A program made the translations under genes and the position numbers. Under the pieces are notes generated by a model. That model saw only the letters and a program-made list of their open reading frames with translations. It ran no database searches and was not told the DNA's origin. From assembly GCA_021806055.1 (NCBI GenBank), contig JAJZYE010000041.1, positions 1-7,484 of the forward strand: a DNA stretch of 7,484 nucleotides, read 5' to 3'. Origin of the DNA: Actinomycetes bacterium (GTDB lineage Bacteria > Actinomycetota > Acidimicrobiia > Acidimicrobiales > RAAP-2). Below are positions 1 through 5,637 of the stretch, in pieces; the first letter of the stretch is position 1, and every line of letters begins with the position of its first letter.

Positions 1-266
1 CCGTGATCGAGTTGCTCGGTGCCGCGATCAACATCTACTCCGCGAACTACGAGGTCATGGCCCTGCTGATCGTCGCGAGCCTGTGGTACCTGATCGTGAC
101 CACGATTCTCTCCACGGGCCAGTTCTACCTCGAGCGCCACTTCGCCAAGGGCTCCCTGCGGACGCCACCACCCACGCCGCTGGCGCGACTGCGAGGAGAT
201 CTGGTGGGTATCGCGCGCACCATCCGTGCCTCCCGGGGCCTGACGCGCCGTGGGGCGACGTCGTGA
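1..266 (+). CDS. Polar amino-acid ABC transporter permease (C-terminal part, 5' end outside window)
   Basis: This is the last 87 residues of an inner-membrane permease of the HisM/GlnP type, which forms the channel of an ABC importer for a polar amino acid. The reading frame is open at the left edge, so the start lies upstream. A hydrophobic helix covers about residues 15-40 of the fragment and ends in the typical tail motif [12 protein letters not shown], which resembles the C-terminus of GlnP-type permeases. About 45 Arg- and Pro-rich residues follow, a longer cytoplasmic tail than most relatives have. The TGA stop overlaps the GTG start of the ATPase gene (GTGA), a common sign of translational coupling between importer subunits. 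The EAA loop that contacts the ATPase is not in the window. The substrate cannot be told from this fragment. Confidence 0.85.
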   Translation, partial: VIELLGAAINIYSANYEVMALLIVASLWYLIVTTILSTGQFYLERHFAKGSLRTPPPTPLARLRGDLVGIARTIRASRGLTRRGATS

Positions 267-1039
267 GCGCAGCGCCGAGCACGCCGATGGTGGAGGCCAT
301 TGGCGTGTGCAAGTCCTACGGCGGTGTCGAGGTCCTGAAGGGCGTGACCCTGACCGTGAACCGGGGGGAGGTGACCTGCCTCATCGGGCCGTCGGGCTCG
401 GGAAAGAGCACGCTACTGCGCTGCGTGAACCACTTAGAGAAGCACGACGCCGGTGAACTGCTGGTCGACGGCAATCTGGTGGGCTACGAGGAGCGCGACG
501 GCAAGCTCTACGAGCGCAACGACAAGCAGATTTGTCGCGAGCGCGCTCAGATCGGCATGGTGTTCCAGCGCTTCAACCTCTTCGCGCACCTGACGGTGCT
601 GGAGAACGTCACCATCGGTCAGGTGAAGGTGCGCGGGATCAGTGCGGACCAGGCCGCGCGGCGCGCGCGCGAGCTCCTCGAGCGCGTCGGTCTCGCCGCC
701 AAGGAGAAGAACTACCCTAGCCAGCTCTCGGGGGGCCAGCAGCAACGAGTGGCCATCGCGCGGGCGTTGGCCATGGACCCCAAGCTGATGCTGTTCGACG
801 AGCCGACCTCGGCGCTGGACCCCGAGCTGGTCGGTGAGGTGCTCGACGTCATGAAGGATCTCGCTCAGAGCGGCATGACCATGATGGTGGTGACCCACGA
901 GATGAACTTTGCGCGCGAGGTCGCCGACACCCTGTACTTCCTGGACCACGGCGTGATCGAGGAGTCGGGCGAACCGCGCGAAGTGCTCGCGCACCCTACG
1001 TCGGAGCGCCTGCGCAGTTTCCTGTCGAAAGTCCTGTAG
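263..1039 (+). CDS. Polar amino-acid ABC transporter ATP-binding protein (GlnQ/HisP type)
   Basis: This cytoplasmic ATPase powers the amino-acid importer whose permease ends just upstream. All nucleotide-binding motifs are present in the 258-residue product: aromatic A-loop Tyr19, Walker [10 protein letters not shown] (42-50), Q-loop Gln102 in VFQRFNLF, signature LSGGQ (155-159), Walker B LMLFDEP (175-181), D-loop SALDPE and switch His212 (VTHEM). [17 protein letters not shown] and [13 protein letters not shown] are hallmarks of the GlnQ/HisP/ArtP subfamily. An insertion around residues 74-92 ([13 protein letters not shown]) lies between Walker A and the Q-loop, where polar amino-acid ATPases are known to vary. 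GTG 263 was chosen because it overlaps the permease stop as GTGA and the open frame further upstream is a shadow of the permease gene. ATG 287 is an alternative start. No substrate-binding protein gene is visible, so it may lie upstream. Confidence 0.95.
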   Translation: MSAAPSTPMVEAIGVCKSYGGVEVLKGVTLTVNRGEVTCLIGPSGSGKSTLLRCVNHLEKHDAGELLVDGNLVGYEERDGKLYERNDKQICRERAQIGMVFQRFNLFAHLTVLENVTIGQVKVRGISADQAARRARELLERVGLAAKEKNYPSQLSGGQQQRVAIARALAMDPKLMLFDEPTSALDPELVGEVLDVMKDLAQSGMTMMVVTHEMNFAREVADTLYFLDHGVIEESGEPREVLAHPTSERLRSFLSKVL

Positions 1040-2196
1040 TGGTCTGGGACCTCGACCCCAGTAACGTGGACACCGGGCTGCCGCTCGAGGGGGTGCGCGT
1101 GCTGGACTTCTCGCGAGTGTTAGCGGGACCCCTGTGTGCGATGGTGGCCGGAGACCTCGGTGCGGACGTGATCAAGGTGGAAGGGCCCGACGGTGATCCG
1201 GTGCGATCACTCGCGCCACCGCGCTTTGGCGAGGACGCCACGTACTACCTGGCGGTCAATCGCCACCGGCGCAACGTGGTGGCCGACCTACGTCGGCCCG
1301 AGGACGTGGCCGTCGTGCTCGATTTGGTGCGCGAAGCCGACGCGGTGGTGGAGAACTTCCTGCCTAACCAGGTGCGCGCGTTGGGGATCGATCGACTGCG
1401 CGAGGCGAACCCGCAGTGCGTGTGGGTGAGCGTCACCCCCGCCACCTCGGGGGGGCCGGTGGCCGCTCAGCCGTCGTTCGATCTGCTCGCCCAGGCGCGG
1501 TCGGGTCTCATGGGGGTGACGGGTCGACCCGACGGGGAGCCGACCAAGGTCGGAGCCCCGATCGCGGACGTGGTCACCGGTCTGTACGCCACCATCGGAC
1601 TGCTCACCGGTCTCGTCGCCCGCGCTCGGGGACACGGTGCGCGTCACTTCGAGGCCCCCCTGCTGGAGTCGACGATGAGTGCCCTGATCAATCAAGCCCA
1701 GGGTTACCTGTCTACCGGCGTCAATCCGCACCGGCTCGGCAATGATCACCCGAGCATCGCCCCGTACGGGCCGGTGACCACCGCCGACGGGTACGTGCTG
1801 CTGGCGGTGGGCACCGACGCCCAGTACGCCCGTCTGGTCGAGGTGCTCGGGGACGCCCAGCTCGCGGGCCACGACGAATGGGCCACTAACGCGGCGCGCG
1901 TCGCCGACCTCGCGAACCTGCGCAGTGCGCTGGACCGGGTCTTCACCCGTCACGGGACCGATCACTGGCTCGAGCTGCTGGGAACGTCGGGCGTGCCACA
2001 CGGACCGATACTGGACGTCGCCGGTGCGTTTGCCCAGCCTCAGGTGCGCGAGGGGGACTTTCTGGGGACCATGTCCTCGCCCCACGGTGCGACCCGGGTG
2101 ATGCGCACGCCCCTGCTGATCGACGGGGTGCGTCCGCCCGTGCGTCGCGGGCCACGTCGCCTCGGTGAGGATACGGCGCAGTTCTGGCCGCGCTAG
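1039..2196 (+). CDS. Family III CoA-transferase (CaiB/BaiF type), substrate unknown
   Basis: This 385-residue protein matches family III CoA-transferases (CaiB, formyl-CoA transferase, BaiF), which move CoA between carboxylic acids through an aspartyl-CoA thioester; some relatives are acyl-CoA racemases. The N-terminal GVRVLDFSRVLAGPLCAM and DLGADVIKVEGP (about 18-50) are the classic opening. Asp177 in VGAPIADVVTG aligns with the catalytic Asp of formyl-CoA transferase. The segment SYDLIAQA-like FDLLAQARSGLMGVTG (about 148-162) is also typical. The usual SxTGFGQxGPY stretch is replaced by SVTPATSGGPV, a mild divergence. Length is close to the family norm of about 380-410. The GTG start shares its first G with the TAG stop of the ATPase gene. 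I see no good ribosome-binding site, so it probably relies on coupled translation. The family is sure, the substrate is not. Confidence 0.93.
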   Translation: MVWDLDPSNVDTGLPLEGVRVLDFSRVLAGPLCAMVAGDLGADVIKVEGPDGDPVRSLAPPRFGEDATYYLAVNRHRRNVVADLRRPEDVAVVLDLVREADAVVENFLPNQVRALGIDRLREANPQCVWVSVTPATSGGPVAAQPSFDLLAQARSGLMGVTGRPDGEPTKVGAPIADVVTGLYATIGLLTGLVARARGHGARHFEAPLLESTMSALINQAQGYLSTGVNPHRLGNDHPSIAPYGPVTTADGYVLLAVGTDAQYARLVEVLGDAQLAGHDEWATNAARVADLANLRSALDRVFTRHGTDHWLELLGTSGVPHGPILDVAGAFAQPQVREGDFLGTMSSPHGATRVMRTPLLIDGVRPPVRRGPRRLGEDTAQFWPR

Positions 2197-2224
2197 GCCC
2201 CCCGGGGATCGCCGAAGTGGTACC

Positions 2225-2233
2225 TGTTATGTT
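2225..2233 (+). promoter_or_regulatory. Candidate extended -10 promoter for the acidic repeat gene
   Basis: TGTTATGTT fits the extended -10 pattern TGn-TATnnT, with the hexamer TATGTT at 2228-2233. It is the most AT-rich spot in the 101 bp between the CoA-transferase stop and the next ATG. No convincing -35 lies about 17 bp upstream (GGGATC), which extended -10 promoters can tolerate. A start near 2240 would give a leader of about 58 nt that contains the strong ribosome-binding site. This would let the small gene be transcribed apart from the importer operon. It is a single-sequence guess. Confidence 0.35.
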
Positions 2234-2285
2234 CGGGTTGTCCGGGCCGATCACCGTGGGGCGACGGAGCGGGCTAGTTCGAGTC

Positions 2286-2291
2286 AAGGAG
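2286..2291 (+). promoter_or_regulatory. Shine-Dalgarno site of the acidic repeat gene
   Basis: AAGGAG lies six bases before the ATG at 2298. It is close to the ideal anti-16S match and clearly better than the site of any other gene in the window. It is the main evidence that this short gene is translated and that ATG 2298 is its start. Confidence 0.8.
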
Positions 2292-2297
2292 TGAGAG

Positions 2298-2513
2298 ATG
2301 TCTGACACGTTCGACAATTCCTCCGATGTCATGGGCGAGGGCGACACGCTCGACGCCGAGGTCGTCGGCCCCGACGACACCGTCCCGAGTGACGTCATGG
2401 GCGAGGGCGACACGTTCGACGCCGAGGTCGTCGGCCCCGACGACACCGTCCCGAGTGACGTCATGGGCGAGGGCGGCGACGAGAACGGCGACGTCATGGG
2501 TTCCGGCGACTGA
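2298..2513 (+). CDS. Small, extremely acidic tandem-repeat protein, unknown function
   Basis: I do not recognise this 71-residue protein. It is built almost wholly from a 22-residue unit, DT(L/F)DAEVVGPDDTVPSDVMGEG. A shortened copy sits at residues 3-15 (DTFDNSSDVMGEG), full copies at 16-37 and 38-59, and a decayed tail at 60-71 (GDENGDVMGSGD). It holds 16 Asp and 6 Glu and no Lys, Arg, His, Cys, Trp, Tyr, Ile or Gln, so its charge is about -22. There is no signal peptide or membrane helix, and it is probably disordered unless it binds cations. A strong AAGGAG site, its own candidate promoter and G/C at nearly every third codon position support real coding. It follows a CoA-transferase gene and converges on a nitroreductase gene. 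It could be a cation-binding or buffering peptide, a partner of a basic protein, or a multi-core peptide precursor. None of these is shown by the sequence. Confidence 0.75.
   Translation: MSDTFDNSSDVMGEGDTLDAEVVGPDDTVPSDVMGEGDTFDAEVVGPDDTVPSDVMGEGGDENGDVMGSGD
2343..2474 (+). repeat. Two tandem 66-bp units, differing at one base
   Basis: Units 2343-2408 and 2409-2474 match at 65 of 66 bases. The only difference is CTC versus TTC at 2349 and 2415 (Leu to Phe). The 18 bases before the first unit (2325-2342) match the end of each unit with one silent change (GAT/GAC), and GACACGTTCGAC at 2304-2315 matches 2409-2420 exactly, which shows an older, partly deleted copy. The unit is a multiple of three, so gain or loss of a copy keeps the reading frame. 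Confidence 0.95.
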
Positions 2514-2540
2514 GACTGCTGTCGTTGGTCGTCGCAGGAG

Positions 2541-2610
2541 CGCGACGGGATCGCGTGTTCCAACACGTCGTCGGCCCCTCGCGGTCGTTCGTGGCGGCCA
2601 CCGGTGGCCG
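2541..2610. terminator. Cluster of inverted repeats between convergent genes, possible two-way terminator
   Basis: The 110 bp between the acidic gene stop and the end of the nitroreductase gene hold three inverted repeats. CGCGA/TCGCG at 2541-2555 has a 5-nt loop. CGTGTT/AACACG at 2554-2567 has a 2-nt spacer and overlaps the first. CGGCCACCGGTGGCCG at 2595-2610 is a perfect 16-bp palindrome. Both flanking genes point inward, so a shared terminator is expected here. None of the repeats is followed by a T-run on either strand, so a classical intrinsic terminator is not shown. The palindrome could also be a protein-binding site or chance in GC-rich DNA. Confidence 0.3.
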
Positions 2611-2623
2611 TGGTGGCGCCGGG

Positions 2624-3313
2624 TCAGCGCGGTGTCTCGAAGGTGGGCCCATCAAACGTATCGATGGTCGTGAAGGCTCGCACCGCACGACGGCTCAGGC
2701 GCGTGGGTTGACGTCGAGGATGCCCGAGGGCGAGCACCGCGGCCACCGCGAAGGTGGCGGGGAGGTGGAGTGTGTCGCGCAGGGCTACTTCATCGCGCGT
2801 GGCGACGGTCGTCATCACGCCGCCGAGGTCGTGTTGGCGTGCCGCGAGCAGGATGTTCCACACGAATGGGTAGACCGACGCGCCCCCGACCATCTGGTAG
2901 CGCGCGAGGTCGCGATCGGTGGCGGCGAGGGCGCCGAGGTCGGCCGCGACCACGAGGAGCACGGGCACCTGGTCCAGCGACTCGGCGAAGCCGTCCGGGC
3001 GGGCGAGCGCTCGCGCCGCGTCGAGCTGGGCGTGGGCGCTCGCACGCTCTGACGCGGTGGCGAGAGGCGAGAACGGGACGACGCCCGCGAGGACGTGGCT
3101 GACGTATTCGTGCCAGCCTTCGAGGTAGTGATCGCGAACGCGCCGGCGCTGCGCCGGGTCGCGCACGACGATGACTCGCCAGGCCTGGCGGTTGCCACCC
3201 GACGGAGCGAATCGCGCGAGGTCCAAGATCCGGGCGAGCACGTCGTCGCCTACGGGCTGGTCAGTGAACTCGCGCACGGCGCCGGTTGTGCGTAGTGCGT
3301 CGCCGAGGTCCAC
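2624..3313 (-). CDS. Nitroreductase-family FMN-dependent oxidoreductase
   Basis: This 229-residue protein belongs to the nitroreductase fold family, flavoenzymes that usually form dimers, bind FMN at the interface and use NAD(P)H to reduce nitroaromatics, quinones, enones or other electrophiles. The start shows the FMN-phosphate motif with Arg14 (TGAVREFTDQPV), followed by ARFAPSGGNRQAWRVIVV (about 33-50), a typical nitroreductase signature. VGGASVYPFVWNILLAARQHDLGG in the second half matches the helix that packs against the flavin, and LALGHP near the end is the usual flavin-contacting turn. The GTG start at 3313 is 9 bp after the permease stop, with only a weak ribosome-binding site, so it probably belongs to the exporter operon. 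The true substrate is unknown. Flavin destructases and dehalogenases share the fold, but I see no motif that points to them. Confidence 0.9.
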   Translation of the reverse strand: MDLGDALRTTGAVREFTDQPVGDDVLARILDLARFAPSGGNRQAWRVIVVRDPAQRRRVRDHYLEGWHEYVSHVLAGVVPFSPLATASERASAHAQLDAARALARPDGFAESLDQVPVLLVVAADLGALAATDRDLARYQMVGGASVYPFVWNILLAARQHDLGGVMTTVATRDEVALRDTLHLPATFAVAAVLALGHPRRQPTRLSRRAVRAFTTIDTFDGPTFETPR

Positions 3314-3322
3314 GACGGCTCA

Positions 3323-4108
3323 CTAGGCGTCGCGGCGCAGGAACAAGATGCTGCCGACGATGGCCGCCACCGCGACGTAGATGACCAGGATCACGGTGGC
3401 GGTACCGGCCGTGAACATCTGGGAGGGGGGAGTGGTGGACATCATGGCGCGTCCGAGCGCGGACGGCTCGTACTTGGAGAACGCGTCCTGCCAGCTCTGG
3501 GGCAAGAGGAAGACGATGATGGGCACGACCAGGAGCAGCGAGGTGAACACGGTGATGCACGCGGCGCTCTGGCGCAGGATCAGGCCGAGTGCGAAGCCCA
3601 GCAGGGTGAGCAGGGTGAGGTAGACGCCGGCCAGAATCACCGATCGAAGGACGGCGCCCGTGGCGAGTGACGCGGTCGGTACCACGCCGGCGAAGATGGC
3701 CTGGCCCATGAGGAACGTGACGAAGCTCAACACCTCGGCCACAATGAACATCGAGACGGTGAGCACGAGCGCCTTGGCCGCGACGACGCGAAGGCGCTGG
3801 GGCACGGCGGCCAAGGTGGTACGAATTGATCCCGATGAGTACTCACTGGTGATGAAGAGTGCCCCAATGACGCCGACGGCGAACTGCGCGAAGAGGGTGC
3901 CACCGAGGGAGGTCGACACCGGATCGAAGGTCAGGCGTGAGAGGGGGTCCATCGTCGTCCAGTGTCCGCGGATGACCGAGGTGATGAGCGCACTGATGCC
4001 CAGGGTGAGGAGGATTGTCGTGATGAAGCCGAGGACGGTCGAGCGCACGCTGCGAAACTTGATCCACTCGGCGCGCGACGCCGAGGCGAGCGTCACGTCA
4101 CGCGCCAC
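3323..4108 (-). CDS. ABC-2 type transporter permease
   Basis: This membrane subunit of an ABC exporter has six predicted helices in the 261-residue product, at about 24-45, 70-88, 110-140, 153-178, 184-203 and 236-257. The N-terminus SRAEWIKFRSVRST (11-24) is the amphipathic, basic lead-in typical of ABC-2 permeases. TSEYSSGSIRTTL (87-99) matches the conserved EY-x-x-G-x-I-R loop of the BcrB-like group. GTG 4108 was chosen because a GAGGTG ribosome-binding site lies just before it and it overlaps the ATPase stop by 11 bp, which suggests translational coupling. GTG 4129 and GTG 4096 are alternatives in the same frame. With the ATPase next to it, the pair should export an amphipathic compound, peptide or lipid, but the cargo is not evident. 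Confidence 0.92.
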   Translation of the reverse strand: MARDVTLASASRAEWIKFRSVRSTVLGFITTILLTLGISALITSVIRGHWTTMDPLSRLTFDPVSTSLGGTLFAQFAVGVIGALFITSEYSSGSIRTTLAAVPQRLRVVAAKALVLTVSMFIVAEVLSFVTFLMGQAIFAGVVPTASLATGAVLRSVILAGVYLTLLTLLGFALGLILRQSAACITVFTSLLLVVPIIVFLLPQSWQDAFSKYEPSALGRAMMSTTPPSQMFTAGTATVILVIYVAVAAIVGSILFLRRDA

Positions 4109-5021
4109 GGGGCACCTCGGTGCTCGCACTCGCGTACTGGACCGCGTCGGCCGTCAGTCCCATGAAGACCTCCTCCAGCGAGGCGCGCTGGGGGGTGAGC
4201 TCGTACAGGGTGATCCCCGCTGCGAAGGCCGCTTCGCCCACCTCGTCCGACGTGAGCCCGCCGACGCTGAGGGCTCGATCGTCACGGTCGTGCACCGTTC
4301 CCTGGCGCGATCGTACGATCGCGGCGAGACGCTCCTGGTCCGACGAGCGCACCAGCACGGATCCGGCCACGTCCGCCGTCAACTCGTCGACCGAGCCCTG
4401 AGCGATGAAGCGCCCACGTCCGATCACGATGATCTGGTCCGCGCTGAGGGCCATCTCGCTCATGAGGTGGGAACTGACAAAGACGGTACGGCCCTCTTTG
4501 GCCAGCGTGCGAAAGAAGTCGCGGATCCACTTGATCCCCTCGGGGTCCAGGCCGTTCACCGGCTCGTCGAAGAGCAGGATCTGAGGGTCGCCGAGCAGGG
4601 CCGCCGCGATCCCGAGCCGCTGATTCATACCCAGGGAGTACGTGGCGACCCTCTTGGTCGCCACCGACGCGATCCCCGTGAACTCGAGGACCTCGTCCAC
4701 CCGCGAGGAGGGGATGTTGTTCGAGGCGGCCATCGCGAGAAGGTGGTTGCGGGCGCTACGCCCCGGGTGAACGGCCTTGGCTTCGAGGAGTGCGCCGACT
4801 TCACGTAGCGGGTGGCGCAACTCGGCGTAGACGCGGCCGTCGATCGTGGCACGACCCTTGGTCGGCCGGTCCAGGCCCAGGATTATGCGCATCGTGGTGG
4901 ACTTGCCCGATCCGTTGGGGCCGAGGAAGCCGGTGACCACACCGGGCGTCACCTCGAAATCGAGGTCGTCGACGGCCACGACGTCGCCGTAGCGCTTCGT
5001 CAGGTGCTCGATCTTCAACAT
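4098..5021 (-). CDS. ABC transporter ATP-binding protein, BcrA/DrrA type
   Basis: This 307-residue cytoplasmic ATPase pairs with the overlapping ABC-2 permease. Motifs seen are A-loop Tyr11, Walker A GPNGSGKST (34-42), the subfamily signature YSLGMNQR (128-135), Walker B ILLFDEP (148-154), NGLDPEG (156-162) and switch His185 (SSH). The Q-loop position holds Glu80 (GALLEAKAVHP) instead of Gln. Both this and SLGM-x-QR in place of LSGGQ are known traits of the bacitracin/lantibiotic-immunity type (BcrA), so they are not defects. The C-terminal 90 residues form the extra domain common in DrrA-like exporters and end in SLEEVFMGLT. The ATG start at 5021 lacks a clear ribosome-binding site, and I could not settle on a promoter in the 105 bp upstream. 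It is the first gene of the apparent operon. Immunity to, or export of, a peptide or drug is the family precedent, but no toxin gene is visible. Confidence 0.94.
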   Translation of the reverse strand: MLKIEHLTKRYGDVVAVDDLDFEVTPGVVTGFLGPNGSGKSTTMRIILGLDRPTKGRATIDGRVYAELRHPLREVGALLEAKAVHPGRSARNHLLAMAASNNIPSSRVDEVLEFTGIASVATKRVATYSLGMNQRLGIAAALLGDPQILLFDEPVNGLDPEGIKWIRDFFRTLAKEGRTVFVSSHLMSEMALSADQIIVIGRGRFIAQGSVDELTADVAGSVLVRSSDQERLAAIVRSRQGTVHDRDDRALSVGGLTSDEVGEAAFAAGITLYELTPQRASLEEVFMGLTADAVQYASASTEVPRGA

Positions 5022-5097
5022 GGCTGTAGCGACGACACTACCGTGACGAGGTGATGGCGCACTCTACGCCGCGAAGAGGGCGCTTCCTTTTTGGGCC

Positions 5098-5116
5098 CAC
5101 GACGGTCGGCGTCGTG
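5098..5116 (-). terminator. Hairpin downstream of the Fur-family gene
   Basis: CACGACG (5098-5104) and CGTCGTG (5110-5116) form a perfect 7-bp stem with a 5-nt loop, beginning 11 bp past the regulator stop on the minus strand. The RNA in that direction continues GGGCCCAAAAAGG, so there is no U-tract. It may slow or end transcription, or be a mere fold in GC-rich DNA. If it does not terminate, the regulator and the ABC exporter operon 105 bp further on could be read together. Confidence 0.35.
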
Positions 5117-5126
5117 CCGCGCGGTG

Positions 5127-5573
5127 CTACGCCATCGGGGACTTCGCGCACGCCGCACACACACCCGACAGGGCCACGTGGTGCCGGTCGAGGGTGAAGC
5201 CGTACTCGCGCTGCAGCTCCTGGGCCAGTGCGTCGAACACCGCCGACGGCACCTCGGTCGTCGCGTGGCAGACGTTGCACACGAGGTGACCGTGCACCGG
5301 GCCGGCCAGGTGGTAGACGGCCGCACCCGAGCCGAGATGGGCGTGTACGACGAGGCCGAGGTCCTCGAACTCGTCGAGAATGCGGTACACCGTGGAGGCG
5401 CTCACGTCAGGGGCCAGGGCGCGTACCTCGCTGATCACGTCGTCCGCGCGGGCGTGGCCCGTGGTGGCGAGCAGCACCCGCGCCACCGTGCGCTTGGCCA
5501 CCGTGACTCGCCGGCCCCCGGAGCGTACGTGCGCCAGCAGCTCGTCGAGGGAAAGCGGGGCCGGGCTGTTCAT
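5127..5573 (-). CDS. Fur-family metal-responsive transcriptional regulator (Fur/Zur/PerR group)
   Basis: This 148-residue protein has the size and two-domain layout of Fur-family repressors, dimeric DNA-binding proteins that sense Fe, Zn, Mn or peroxide. The N-terminal winged helix includes the recognition helix SASTVYRILDEFEDLGLV (about 58-75). The dimerisation domain carries a structural zinc site formed by Cys99 and Cys102 (CNVC) and Cys139 and Cys142 (CAAC). Possible sensory ligands include His77, His79, His88, His94, His96, Glu107 and the pair His131/His132. The usual HHDH run is reduced to VHGH before the first Cys pair. ATG 5573 is favoured, as the candidate -10 at 5583-5588 would start the message only a few bases before it. 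GTG 5582 is possible. It is divergent from msrA, which fits an oxidative-stress (PerR-like) role, but the metal cannot be assigned from sequence alone. Confidence 0.92.
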   Translation of the reverse strand: MNSPAPLSLDELLAHVRSGGRRVTVAKRTVARVLLATTGHARADDVISEVRALAPDVSASTVYRILDEFEDLGLVVHAHLGSGAAVYHLAGPVHGHLVCNVCHATTEVPSAVFDALAQELQREYGFTLDRHHVALSGVCAACAKSPMA

Positions 5574-5582
5574 GACGCTCAC

Positions 5583-5588
5583 AGGATA
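5583..5588 (-). promoter_or_regulatory. Candidate -10 element for the Fur-family gene
   Basis: On the minus strand the hexamer reads TATCCT, a good TAnnnT -10 match. Transcription would begin near 5576, about three bases before ATG 5573, which gives a nearly leaderless message. No TTGACA-like -35 is visible. The hexamer mirrors the candidate -10 of msrA in the same spacer. Confidence 0.4.
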
Positions 5589-5625
5589 GGTCTCGGGGGA
5601 CGGCGCCTCGCGGGCTCCTTCGCCC

Positions 5626-5631
5626 TAGCCT
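5626..5631 (+). promoter_or_regulatory. Candidate -10 element for a leaderless msrA transcript
   Basis: TAGCCT fits the actinobacterial TAnnnT -10 pattern and is followed by GAGGTG and then ATG 5638. Starting 7 bases past the hexamer puts the first transcribed base at or next to the A of that ATG. The GAGGTG directly abuts the ATG, too close to act as a ribosome-binding site, which also favours leaderless translation. No clear -35 is seen. Confidence 0.45.
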
Positions 5632-5637
5632 GAGGTG

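Noticed and set aside
2200..2207. CCCCGGGG just after the CoA-transferase stop as a terminator
   Set aside because: A 4-bp palindrome without loop or T-run is common by chance in DNA this GC-rich.
2299..2513. RiPP (microviridin-like) precursor call for the acidic repeat protein, based on TVPSD
   Set aside because: The resemblance is a few residues, there is no ATP-grasp or other maturation gene in the window, and the nearby nitroreductase belongs by spacing to the exporter operon. It is kept only as an alternative to test.
1943..2566. Long open frame on the minus strand across the repeat region, rich in Ser, Thr and Pro
   Set aside because: It is the antisense shadow of the acidic repeats and of the CoA-transferase end. 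It has no ribosome-binding site and the plus-strand frame has the better codon pattern and start.
2326..2673. Arg-rich open frame overlapping the acidic gene in the +1 frame
   Set aside because: Its Arg/Ala/Ser/Thr/Pro-rich composition is what GC-rich coding DNA gives out of frame, and it runs on into the nitroreductase gene's opposite strand.
3660..4808. 382-codon plus-strand open frame opposite the exporter genes
   Set aside because: It lies fully across the well-supported ABC permease and ATPase genes, shows no family motif and is a typical GC-rich antisense frame.
4098..5021. Glu instead of Gln in the ATPase Q-loop and SLGM instead of LSGGQ, as a sign of a degenerate or novel ATPase
   Set aside because: Both are known features of the BcrA-type subfamily, and Walker A, Walker B and the switch His are intact.
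5076..5096. GAAG/CTTC hairpin followed by a CTTTTT run on the plus strand, resembling an intrinsic terminator
   Set aside because: No plus-strand gene ends here, since both neighbours are on the minus strand. The stem is only 4 bp, so the T-run is more likely incidental or part of upstream promoter DNA of the exporter operon.
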